This document shows positions 32,473 through 44,129 of a stretch of DNA of 64,000 bases, in pieces. The position numbers and the translations under genes were made by a program. Under the pieces are notes generated by a model. It saw only the letters and a program-made list of their open reading frames with translations, ran no database searches and was not told where the DNA came from. Each line of letters begins with the position of its first letter. The first letter of the stretch is position 1. Origin of the DNA: Tubulanus polymorphus (lineage: Eukaryota > Nemertea > Palaeonemertea > Tubulaniformes > Tubulanidae); assembly GCF_964204645.1 (NCBI RefSeq), contig NC_134029.1, forward strand, positions 529,501-593,500, in the 5' to 3' direction.

Positions 32473-32635
32473 GACGCCTACTGACTCCTACCGACTCCTA
32501 CCGACTCCTACCGACTCCTACCGACGCCTACCGACTCCTACCGACGCCTACCGACTCCTACCGACTCCTACCGACGCCTACCGACTCCTACCGACTCCTA
32601 CCGACTCCTACCGACGCCTACCGACTCCTATCGTT
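32473..32635. repeat. 10 bp tandem repeat (GACTCCTACC / GACGCCTACC)
   Basis: About sixteen decamers alternating GACTCCTACC and GACGCCTACC, ending exactly where LINE endonuclease sequence begins. It is translated in the same frame as the LINE remnant (repeats of Thr-Asp-Ser-Tyr-Arg and Leu-Leu-Pro-Thr-Pro). Confidence 0.85.
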
Positions 32636-35216
32636 CGTCCGACACGCATTACCCGCGACACGGCTACGCTCATTGACAACGTATACGTTGATAGTAATAT
32701 GAAAGGAGGTGTGAGTTCTGCCATCCTACTGGCTGATTTGTCAGATCATCTTCCGTGTTTAGTTAGCATCAATACGGGTGCATCAACTAATTTTAAAGAT
32801 AAACATAACGTAAAAAGTAGAAAATTGGACAATAAAAATGTGTATTATATAAAACGTGCCCTATTTGCAACTGATTGGTCAGTCTTAGACCAGCTGGATG
32901 TCAATAGTAGTTACAATTATTTCCATAAGAAATTATCTGATATCATAGATTATTATGCACCGATCATCTCACTACCTACACGCAATAAAAGTATAATAGA
33001 GCCTTGGATGACACGAGGCCTCATCAACTGCTCCCGCAGATGTAATAAGTTGTATAAAAGTATTATCGGACTTGATAAAAACCACCCGAACTACGTTGAA
33101 TATAAAAAATATCGTAACGACTATAATTCTGCTAAAAGAGCAGCAAAGGAAAGATTCTACAGTGAAAAATTAACTAATTTTAGAAATAACGGTAGAAAAC
33201 TTTGGTCCACTATGAAAGATCTTCTCGGAAAAACAAATAATAAAGATTGCATTCCTGATATCTTTAATATATTGGTAAATTAAGTAATAACAAGCAAGAC
33301 ATTAGTAATGGTTTTTGTAAATTCTTCAGTTCTGTACGTCATGAGTTATCAAAAAAACTTCCAAAACCAAGAACAGATTTCAAAGATTATATGCCTGATA
33401 TGTATAGCAGTAACTTGTTTTTATTTCCGACGGATGAAAGTGAAGTTGAAAAAATAATTTCTAATTTTGATCCCAAACCGTCCGCGGGTCACGATAATAT
33501 TAGTAGTATTCTTTTAAAGCACATCGGTAACATAATTGCAAAACCTCTTGTTACAATTTTTAATAAATCAATAGAAACTGGAATCTTCCCGGATGCATTT
33601 AAAATAGCCAGTGTTACACCTATCTATAAAAGAGACGATAAAAGGAGCTTTAAAAACTATCGACCGATATCACTATTGCCAACCATCTCTAAAATTCTTG
33701 AAAAGATAATACACAAGCGATTATATGGCTATTTGGTTAAGTACTCTATCTTATATAAAAGTCAATATGGTTTCAGAACTGGCCATGCTACCAGCCATGC
33801 TAGCATGGAACTAATAGGAAATATAATAAAATCATTTGAATCTAACTGTTTTACACTAGCCGCATTTATTGATTTGAGTAAAGCATTCGATTGCCTAAAT
33901 ATTGAATATCTAATTCATAAATTATATGTATATGGTATAAGAGGAAATGTTTTGTCATGGTTTAAAAGTTACCTAGAAAAGCGCTCAATGTATGTTAACT
34001 TCTCCAGTATTCAATCTGAAATATCACACATTAACTACGGTATACCTCAAGGTTCCGTATTAGGACCATTACTGTTTTAGTATACATTAACGATATGCAC
34101 ATGTGTCTGAAAAAATGTAAACCTATCTTATTCGCCGACGACACGACCGTATATATTAGTGGAAGCTCAATTGATTATCTGATACAAACCATTGAAAATG
34201 ACTTGAATATACTACAAGATTGGTTTACTGCTAATAATTTAACTGTTAACATTTCTAAAACAAAAGTAATTCTTTTTAAACCAAATAGAATTAAAAATAT
34301 TAAGAATCAAGATTATACGATAAAAGTAGACAACAAGGAACTTAATTTAGTATCATCAACATGCTTCCTTGGATTACATTTAGACGAGTTTCTTGATTTC
34401 AATTTACACATTAGTAAAATCTGCACCAAAATAGCTAGTCAAATTTATTTAATTAACTCTGTTAAACATTTAGTACCTACATATTGTTTAAGACAACTTT
34501 ATTTCAGTTATATCCATTGCCATTTTACGTACTCACTGATCTCATGGGGCCCTCTTATCTTAAAAAAAACCTGTCCAGATTAGAAAAATTACAGAAAAAA
34601 GCCGTTCGAATTATTTCTAAATCAGCATACAATAGCCCCACAGATCCAATCTTTCGCAAATTAAAAATTCTAAAATTCCAAGATATGATCCAGTTAGAAA
34701 TACTTAGACACGCATATCAGCTTATCAACAATGAACTACCAGCACCGATCATAGACTTATTTCAAAAGAATTCGGTATATCATCAGTACAATACTCGTCA
34801 GCACAATCATCCCCGAAACGCTCACCATAAGAAAAGCATTTATAATAAAGTTTCCTCAATTTAATTCCAATAATGTGGCAAAACTCCAATAACAACCTTA
34901 AATCAAAAAAAATCACTAAATTCCCTCAAACAATCATTTAAAAGCAATGAACTCTTAAAATACTGAATTTCAAACAATCATTTATCTGAGCCATGTTTAC
35001 TGTACTGGTATGTTGTGTGTGAATCTGTGAATGTCTGCATGCTTGTGAAGAATGATTGTGTGTACAGTGGGTGCCCAGATCTACAAGCATTTGCTTCACT
35101 GGGTTCCTTCATTTGATATTGGCACATTTTATACTTATTTATATTTATGTATGGATATCATGTTATAAATTGTTTCAATTTCTTTGAAAAATAAAGATTA
35201 TTATTGTTTATTATTA
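32636..35216 (+). mobile_element. 5'-truncated, inactivated non-LTR retrotransposon (LINE, CR1/Jockey-like)
   Basis: Starts inside the apurinic endonuclease (RPTRIT, SDHLP motif). It continues through a linker into reverse transcriptase (YRPISLLPTISKILEKI, QYGFR, AFIDLSKAFD, GIPQGSVLGP, FADDTTVYI catalytic box) and the C-terminal region. It ends in an AATAAAGATTATTATTG / TTATTATTAT tail. Breaks: a stop and frame change after 33283, an in-frame TAG at about 34078 after GPLLF, and a frame change near 34560-34580. No N-terminal ORF1 or complete endonuclease is present, so it cannot move by itself. Family assignment is by motif order only. Confidence 0.88.
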
Positions 35217-35486
35217 TTATATCACGTGGTACATGACATTAAGGACAATTTCGATACAAAACGGTGAAAACTGTTCTCGTTCTTAGAAATTCCAAAGAAT
35301 AAAGTGTTTTCCTAGCAATTTAATTGAAATTCTTAATATACAAACTGTTAGACACAGGATCGCTGTGTCCTATAGATAGATATTGACTCGCCCTTACCAC
35401 CTGTCGGCTAGGGATCAGTTATTGGTCGCCGATCTTACTGTCAACCTGCAGCCGTATTCATTAAAACTTACTAACTATAGTTTCTT
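35217..35486. repeat. Right copy of the ~260 bp direct repeat
   Basis: Matches 31864-32119. It starts directly after the LINE 3' tail (TTATTATTATATCACGTGG). Much longer than any normal LINE target-site duplication. Confidence 0.9.
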
Positions 35487-35537
35487 GCTCTAAATTAACA
35501 ACCCACTAAGTTAGAAAACATTTGTGAATATGGCTAC

Positions 35538-35551
35538 TGAGCGCTCTCACG

Positions 35552-35601
<50 letters not shown>

Positions 35602-35620
35602 GCTGCTGAGCGCTCTCACG

Positions 35621-35694
<74 letters not shown>

Positions 35695-35720
35695 GCTGCT
35701 GAGCGCTCTCACGACTGCTC
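35538..35720. repeat. Compound CTG array: two CTG runs between three copies of GAGCGCTCTCACGACTGCT
   Basis: CTG runs at 35553-35600 (about 16 units) and 35622-35693 (about 24 units). They are separated and bounded by identical GAGCGCTCTCACGACTGC blocks, each containing the palindrome GAGCGCTC. The poly-Cys and poly-Ala open frames are not credible proteins. Confidence 0.92.
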
Positions 35721-36010
35721 AGACCATGAACACTGAAACGAGATTTTCAAATTTTCAAAACTCAAATTATATACTATTTTGCTATAGAACATTTCATCTT
35801 CGGTTGATTTATTGTGGGATTTCTCTCGTATGGTCTCAAGTTGCTGGATTAGCTATGGAGCAAATCTGGACTTAGGACAAGAAATATCCAAACAAATAGG
35901 CAAGCAACTTCATATGCTGTTTATATATATGAGTGGGCGGTGGTTGTGGTTTATACTGAGACACTCGAGGTTATGTATCGTATATCGTGTTTCTGTTTAT
36001 TCACCGTCAG

Positions 36011-36804
36011 ATTGTTCAAACTTATCGCCGAACATCTGTCCGGTTAGACCCAGTACAGTAAGCGCCAGGGCCCAATCACACTCATCGTGCTGTAAAACAG
36101 TTTACAATACCATCGAATTAGAGATTATAGAGAATTTAGCGAAACAGGTAAGAAAATGAATTTAAGACATAAAATTAATTATTAATCTACGTCTTTAAAG
36201 TAAAGAAATTGATAATCGATCAATAAAAGGTTTTAAACATTTTAAGTGGCACCTATTGGTTCATTGAAAAGTGAAATTACGCTCAGTTCGACAGTTTTTG
36301 TTCGATCAAACTTGAATCACAACTGTTGAAACTGTAGAAAATGTGAACTGTTAAAACTGTGTCGAGTCAAGTTACGTTAAGTTATTTCTAACATGATTGA
36401 ATCTATATGAAGGTTATTCGGTACTAATCGAGAGTTTTAACAAATAGACTGAGTGTGTATTTTGACAGATGTAACAAACTGAAACAGTTCGTCCTCGCGC
36501 AAAAACGTGTCTGTCATAAAAACACCGAATTCCGTTCAAATGAAATCCGAGCGAATATTTCCAATCAGTTTCTTTTTTGAGATCGATTCTTCTATCGTTT
36601 TTAATTATGAGAAACCACGTTGTTATTTTTAGCTGTAGTGATGAATCCCCTACTGCCAGAGTAGGCTCCACCAGAGAACCGCCGAGAACAGAAAGAAAGA
36701 ACGAACACTGCATTCGAGAAGCTTTTGATTGTGTTTTTGTTGGTGGTGTCTATATGAGTGATAAATCTTATATCCAGAACCGGGTTAAATGTTCAATTCT
36801 ATGA
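36011..36804 (+). CDS. Candidate Cys-rich exons of an unrecognised gene (incomplete model)
   Basis: Two exon-like blocks. The first, 36011-36147, has acceptor CACCGTCAG and donor CAG|GTAAGA, contains CSNLSPNICPVRPS and SSCCKTVYNTIELEI, and ends in phase 0. The second, 36633-36804, has acceptor TTATTTTTAG, contains CSDESPTARV, EHCIREAFDCVFVGGVYM and NRVKC, then TGA, and requires phase 2. AATAAA follows at 36859-36864. The phases do not match, so at least one exon (perhaps near 36470-36570, where CNKLKQFVLAQKRVC can be read) or a different junction is missing. The cysteine spacing suggests a small secreted disulphide-rich protein. Family not recognised. Confidence 0.35.
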
Positions 36805-37295
36805 TTGTGAATAACAATTGATTCAATTCACGTTTCAAATGATGACATGTCGTATTCGAATAAACGATCATTCGAATGACGGATTGTCTTTAATGATCGA
36901 AAGTCGCTAACTGCCCTGTCAGCGCTGTGTGGTCGTTTGAGTTGTTATTCGTTCTCAAGAAATGGTGCACGGCTTATAATCGTGACTTGAAGGTAAAAAA
37001 ATTATCATTTTACTCATCTAGATACGAAATTAATTACATTCTCATCATGTTTTCGATGAGGAATAATAGACGTTGATTTCGGACGATCGGAGTATAATTA
37101 GATTAAATTTTGAAACCCTCAACAAATCCTTAAAATCGTTGGATTGTCATGAGCTTTTGTGATCGTATGAAACATTTTTTCAATATGCGTGTTTTACAAA
37201 TCTAAATAGCTATTCCTAATCTATATCTGGTGATGAGTTGTCTTTTTATGGAAAAACCACCATTTTTCATTTGCAGATGAAGCATAACTAAAACT

Positions 37296-40200
37296 ATGAA
37301 TCACTATCATCAGAAAGAAGCGACGATGTTCTATTTGGTTATAACGTTATTGCTGATTCCGTCAGTAAATCCAGGTAAATTCAATCTTATCTAATCGTGC
37401 TATAACAATGATTACTGTGGGTGTTTCGGTACATTCATTCAGACCTCACATCAAGGATCGACGTATATTTCTAGTTTGTTTATATCGTGGTGAATCCTGG
37501 GTTTATGAAACGGAGAATTTTCTCGGAATAGTGAAACATCTCCAGCACCAATCCTCAGTTCCCTGTAACAGTTCGCAGCCTACACACTTTACACTCATTT
37601 GTATAACTTATTTTTTTTTGTCGTTTTAAAAACACGACGCAGGTGTTCCGCACGTTATAAACTACTAGGTCTGAGTTTATACTGCTTCTCGCTTTCCTTC
37701 TTGCTCTAGTTATACATTTTATTCATTCGTCAAAAAGTCATTTTATTTCCCACCTACCACTGTCGCTTACCTTTTAAACTTTCTATAACTGTTTCGAATT
37801 TGCCCTAATTCCATAAAATGAACGTGTGAATTTCAAATATTTACAGGAATTAACGCGTGTGAACGCTTGACTGGTGTCTGAATGTTTGTTCGGCTTAAAC
37901 AAACTTTTGGTGTCTATTTCGGATCGCAAATTGAGAATTTTCCAATCATAAATCATATATAAACCTCTATCTCATCTCCGCGGGTCCAGCAGCCGTGATT
38001 AACTCGTCAGAGACCATATAAATCCATAAAGATAAATGTAATGCTCATTTCAGCGTGTACCGACACAACTTCAAATTGTCAATTTTGGGCCGACAGCGGA
38101 GAATGTGATAAAAATCCGGCGTGGATGGTTGAAAATTGTCCAGTAGCTTGCAAGTCGTCTTGTAAATGCCCAGGTATTTTTGGGTATGAAAGTTGATAGT
38201 TTCAAAGATCGTAATAAATACGTAATTGAATTGAATTCTGTAGGTTATAAAGTTGAAAATATCGAAGTGAATGAACTCAGTTTCGTATTCTATTTCAGCT
38301 CATTCCTATTCGGGAAGTAACCAGGATACACGTTGCGCTTGTCAATCTTACGCCCAGGATGAATATTGTGAGGAAAAGTACCCGGATTGGATGGATAAAA
38401 ACTGTCAGTCAGCATGCGCTTATAGAAATAGTACGTTTGATTTGATCTTAGACCTAGTTCTACACTTCCGTGGGTTCGATCTACCTTGAACTCAAGTCCA
38501 TAGTTGAGTGGGTTTGTTATGACTCTGGCCCCAGTTCCACAGTTTTGCACGGGTTTAATCTCACTTTAGATTTCAAGTTCCGTGAACTATATTTTAAGTA
38601 TCTTTTTGGAATTTCAGATATAAACTGTGGTGACCCGCCTGTTATACGTTACGCCGTCGTTACTAATCTTGGGAACAGCAGATGGTTGGCTAAGGCGACG
38701 TACGCATGCGCCCCCTACGCGTCAACAGATCAAGACCAATCAGTAGATAATGGCTTACGAATTTGTTCGCGAGTACCGAATTCAGGAGTCTGGGTCAGTG
38801 ATGCTGACGATCCTATCTGCGTTTGTAAGTACGATATATAATTCTACATGAAAATCACAAGACACGACGTCCTGTTGACTATTTATATAAAAATCCCACA
38901 ATATAAAAATTCAACTACTAAAATCTGTTTTTCTGATGTTTCGATAAAATTCTCCTTTTAATCTTCAGATATCTATTCAAATATGACTCACTCTAGAAAC
39001 TATCGTCGCAAAAGATTTCATCTTAAATCTTTGAAACTTGTACATAGTGGGATTTGATTTCATGATCTATTCGTCCGAGTACGGGCTATTTTACTACTTA
39101 CAAATGGTTTTTTACGCCTTTCAAGCAGTTTAATCAAACAGATATTGTCTATGTTTTCGACAGTAAAGAATTGTACGGGTTCGCCTACTGACGAGGCGTT
39201 TTCTACGTGGAACGCAACGCCCCCTAGACAAGCCGATAATACTTATATATACGATACACTGATAACCTATACATGTAAAACGGGTTATGAGGTGAAATCT
39301 GGAGATACAACTCGTAAATGTTTCGCCAATACAACATTTACCGGTTTCTCAGACTGGACACCGATCGTCTGCGGAAGTAAGTTCAGTTATTCTACATCGG
39401 TTTGAGGTCCTTCTCTAACGCTCAATATTGTAACCTACGGCCATCGAAAATAATCATGTAATTCTATTGTAAATTTGCTTTCTAATCCGATAACTATATT
39501 GTTCAAACGAGTGAAATAAGTTAAGCTTGCAGTTTTAATTTGTAATAACGCATTCATTGCTAACGCAGAGGTATCGTGCGGGAATCCAGCAACACCTATC
39601 GACGGTTCTGTAAACTATAAGTCAACGCTCTACGATGATAAGGCTACGTTTTCCTGCATTTCCGGTTACGAAGTGATCGGCCCGAGCTTCGCGATTTGCC
39701 AAGCGAACAAAATGTGGAGCAGCAATACGACATGCAAAAGTACGTGCGACCCTTATGAAGTGTATTTTACCGTTTTCTGATTAGCTGAAGTTAATTTATG
39801 CAAAACCCGATAATTCTATCCAGGAAAGGACTGCGGAAATTTGAATGTTACCGATGGCAACGTGTCGTATGCCAATGACACGTCATTCGGATCATATGCA
39901 CACGTTGTCTGCGACCGTGGTCACGTGGTCCGCGATGATTCGACCAGCCGTTGTTTGGAGACTGGACAATGGTCAGTGAGGCCTTATTGTCAACGTAAGT
40001 TAAAACATAAGTGTTGAGTGACCGTGTTAAAAAAAAGGTTTCAGAACAGTAAAACTGGTAGCAGTGTGAAGGGTAGAAATCACGAGTTATTTATGTAAAG
40101 AGCAGCTTCGTCAGGTTGAACCGTAAATTCTTTGATTTATTACAGGTAAATCTTGAACCAGATGAAGCTGTTTTATGCGCTAGTAACAAAAACTTTTAAT

Positions 40201-43044
40201 TTCCAAATCAATTTAACCTACACGACAGTACAACCTGTTTGCACTTCGAAGGAATCGTGGCGCAATGATTGATTATACCTATAACTTACGTCATTTGATT
40301 GACAGGTGAATGTCCCCGAGCGAACAGCTCTCACAAACAGGTGTTGACATTCAACTTTGAAAAGAACATTGTGTCTTTTAAAATTCATTTCTTTTTCTTA
40401 TCGTTACGAATGATATCATATGTATATTGTATGTAAGTAGCTGAGAGTGGCTAATTCTAAGTCAGACTAGAAACCAGAAACACGCTGACAATTTATGTGT
40501 TCGAATGAAAGCCGCTTTTATTCACCGAGTTTTTCTTCGTTTCAGGTAAAAACTGTTCAACGCCGCAAACAAACAGTAACGGATATTTTGAATACAACAA
40601 CACGCTTTACGGCGACAGCGCGAAGTTAGTTTGCAATGAGGGGTTCCACACGGGACAGAGTGCACCTGTCGCGTGTCTGGAGACAGCTGCGTGGGACACG
40701 TTTACAGAATGCACCAGTAAGCATCAGCCTGATAAACATTATATTAGACATTTTAGATTTATAGTTTACTCCGCATCCACAACAACTGGTAGAACTAAGT
40801 CCAGGGCCAGGTTTCACGAAAAAGTTAACCTCAAATTTTTGGTGTAATTGCCATTGGTTACTTCATGTTTTCAATGAGGGCAACAATTCAAACTTAACCG
40901 TTTTTAGACTTAAACTTTTTCGTGAAACTGGACCCAGGGCCTAAATCGATACACATCTCACTTTCATGAATTCAATTTTTCTCAGTCCATCAAAAAGAAA
41001 ATTTGAAAAGACCTAACAAATATTCCTTTATTTTCATTCCGCACAGAAATAGAATGTCCCGAACTGGTGATAACTGATGGTATTTTGAACGTTACCACGA
41101 CGACGGTCGGGGATACAGTCAGCATCACTTGTCGCTATGGTTACAACCTCATCGGTCCAAATCATATAACATGTTTGGATACGGGCACGTGGTCGGCGCG
41201 TACCACCTGCAAACGTGAGTTTCAATTGAATCAAATCTAATTCTTATTTCTGTAATGAGCTAGAAATCAATCATTTCTACGATGTGTATTTCAGGGGTTG
41301 CATGCGGTGTACCGGAGCAAATTGAACACGGTTATGTGGAATATACCGGGGACCATTTGGATAGTATCGCCCAATATTCCTGCCTTCCCGGTTTTCTGAT
41401 GTCGGGTCCGAGTCAAAGCGAATGCCAATCGAACAACGAGTGGACAGTTCACCCCACTTGCCACAGTAAGTGTAGCCATCGCGTTTTACTTCATTTCTTC
41501 AGTCTCAAATAACTATAATAGAAAATATTTCTACATCTTAAGTTACCTAGAATATCTAGGTCAATATTGTGCGATTTCTACTTTCACAGAATTTCTTCTT
41601 TCAAATATCACATTTCTTTCTCATTTATTGATATTTCGGCGTCACTGTTTGCAGACTATGATGACCAGCTCACGAGGTATCGCGCGCAATCGAAATAACA
41701 TTCTCAATATCGCTTTTCCAATTCACCTTTAACTATACACAATCACCCGTTTCTAATGTAACGCATTTATCCACTTCACTGCAAGAGTATTTCATATTCC
41801 ACCTATTGACGTCACAGTTTAGTATGGTTTGAAATTATACCTAACATTTAAATTGGCACTTATCTAATAAGCTTATAACGACCAATTGTTATTATGTTAT
41901 AATTTCAATCCAAGATAAAGATTATTATCATCACCATAATCAATATCTATGTTAATCTACAAATGAATTACCCAATTTAGAATCACAGCTTTGAAGCAGA
42001 ATCTAAATTAATTCTATCTGACAATACTTCATTAAGTCGTTACGTTCTTCACGTCCATCACGATAGAATTGCAAATAGTGGAAGTGTTAAGATTAATCCG
42101 AATTCTCCGTTTTTGCTCTCAGAGAAGAATTGCGGACAGCCACCGACTGTCGATTACTCTACAGTAAAAACAACAGGAAGTTTATTCGGAGATACAGCTA
42201 CGTATACTTGTAATACTGGTTACACATTGAGCGGTAGTCCTAGTATAACGTGTGAATCCACTGGAGCGTGGACCTCTCCACATCCTATTTGCAACGGTAA
42301 ATATACCTAAAAAATAATTACGTAAAATTCATCTGGTAAAATCGAGCTAAAGGAAGTGTGTAAATTTTTAGGTAGAGATTGCGGACTTCCTCCTAAAGTA
42401 GCGAACAGTAACGCTTCCTACTCGTCGACGATACATACCAGTCAGGTTAAATATGAATGTGTCTCCGGATACAAAATGGACGATAATGATCAATTGACTT
42501 GTACTAATGGTAAATGGGATGGAGTTATTCCTTTCTGTAGCTGTAAGTGAATTTCCCTCCTCTTTATCGTATGATTGACTGAATGACCGATTGACCGATT
42601 GACTGATTGACCGATTGACTAATTGACTGATTTACTGGTTGACTGATTGACTGATTGTGTACCATATAAACCAACATCATCTGCCGGGAACAGAACAATG
42701 TTTCAACATTTGAGTCAATAATTGTTTAAAAACTGTGGAACCCTCATATTCCGTGTTAATACGTCATCATAATATCAATAATGATAATAATTTATTTTTC
42801 ATTTAAGTACATTACAAAATAAGGTTATTTTCACAATTCGGAATAAACTCGGAGTCATCGTGAACTGAGATATTTCTTGTGTTGATCTATTTCAGTATTG
42901 GGTACAGCGAAATTGTGGTTATATCTGGGAGTTCCTTTAGCGATGATCGCGTTTGGAGTCGCCGGAGTTTTTACATTCATTTACTGCAGATTCAGACAAC
43001 GAAAACAAATCATCGAAAAATTGAAAAACTACAACGGATTCTAG
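37296..43044 (+). CDS. ShKT/sushi membrane protein A (13 coding exons, 698 aa)
   Basis: Type I single-pass surface protein. Coding exons: 37296-37374, 38054-38173, 38299-38430, 38618-38824, 39164-39376, 39569-39739, 39824-39994, 40546-40716, 41047-41214, 41295-41465, 42123-42296, 42372-42542, 42896-43044. A 5' UTR exon probably ends at 36992 (donor GTAAAA) and joins at 37277. Order: signal peptide (FYLVITLLLIPSVNPG), two ShKT-like six-Cys modules (CTDTTSNCQFW through CKSSC; CACQSYAQDEYC through CAYRN), and nine sushi/CCP modules of about 57-71 aa each with the four-Cys, Trp pattern. A transmembrane helix (LWLYLGVPLAMIAFGVAGVF) and a basic 20-residue tail follow. All internal introns are phase 1, the classic layout for exon-shuffled modules. 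Sushi proteins commonly act in adhesion or complement-like recognition; the specific role here is unknown. Confidence 0.88.
40804..40938. mobile_element. MITE-like inverted-repeat element in an intron of gene A
   Basis: Ends pair as imperfect terminal inverted repeats (AGGTTTCACGAAAAAGTTAA at the left, AAACTTTTTCGTGAAACTGG at the right), about 135 bp overall, non-coding. A partial relative lies at 46716-46765. Confidence 0.65.
42575..42655. repeat. Short tandem repeat (GATTGACT / GATTGACC, 8 bp)
   Basis: About ten imperfect octamers in the last intron of sushi gene A. Confidence 0.8.
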
Positions 43045-43166
43045 AGAACTATTTAATCCACATCTTTTATCGAAATAACGACGGCAAGAAATGGCGTCAT
43101 AAACGGTGAAATAAGCAGTAAAAATAGTGAAATTAACAGTCAAGTGAATAGTGTATTAAATTACGG

Positions 43167-43182
43167 AATAAAATGGAATAAA
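43167..43182 (+). terminator. Polyadenylation signals of sushi gene A
   Basis: Two AATAAA hexamers (43167-43172 and 43177-43182) about 125 bp after the stop at 43042-43044. Confidence 0.6.
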
Positions 43183-44129
43183 AATCCCAAAATTTGGTAG
43201 TCATCTAGAAACTAGGTAATTTTACCTGTAAATCCTATCACCAGAGACTATGACAATGAAGATGTTATTTCATCAATTTTCTGAATTTTCTTTTGAATTA
43301 TATTCTCAGTTTGTATAAAGATATCTGAAATATGTAGATTGCTTAAAAAAGATCTTATGTTTTATACTAAAAAAAATTAAAAACTTCCAGATATCTCACG
43401 ATATGTAATTCTGCAAATCAAACCTATGAACCGGTAATTCATTCGATGATAATTTATGATTTAATGATGAATAAAATGATATTATTTTTATACTATATAT
43501 TTTCTAATGTCCTCTCTCTGCGTCTCTCTGCGTGGATAGATTCAACCACCAGTTTTTGGGGGACGGCTCCGGTGACGACAGGTATTCACAAACCAGCTCT
43601 GTATAGTCAGTTTGAACTTTATGTATACAGTTTTCACAGCCATTCTATCGACCTTTTGATTCTATGAAGGAGAAAAAACCTTTTTTCACAATAACAGTGA
43701 ATACGCCGCTAGAACCTACGTACTTCAAAAGACTGGATATGAAATAGAACACACGCGTAATATCGCTACATTTTTCACGGTTATTTATCGAGTACTGAAT
43801 CTATACATCAAACACAAATATGGTAAGCAAAACTGGTAAACCGGACCCAGGCTCATATTGTTGATAAGTTTGACTCTGATTTAAACTCTACAGCTTCACT
43901 TCACCGAACTGTCGAACTGGGTTTTTATTGATTTTAAAGGTCGCGATGAATTCAATGAACAGTTTGAATTTGTATCTAAAAGTTTAGGATTCTCATTTCA
44001 AATGAATATCATTTTTGTTTTGATTTGTATGATTAATTGATGAATACATTTCTCTCAATAGATGATAGTGTAACTGATGATATTTTGTAGTTACTGCTCA
44101 GTAAAATCCTTGCTTTGAAAGCGGAACTG
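43183..44129. other. Spacer between the two sushi genes
   Basis: No gene supported. A short open frame at 43446-43667 has no family resemblance. The final part should contain the promoter/5' UTR of gene B, with an acceptor-like TTACTGCTCAG just before 44104. Confidence 0.4.

Noticed and set aside
31864-35486. LTR retrotransposon, because direct repeats flank a reverse transcriptase
   Set aside because: The polymerase is of the non-LTR type with an apurinic endonuclease; there are no TG...CA repeat ends, no primer-binding site, and no gag, protease or integrase.
35506-35875. Poly-Ala and poly-Cys open frames across the CTG arrays
   Set aside because: Homopolymer frames on both strands of a trinucleotide repeat with no splice or start context.
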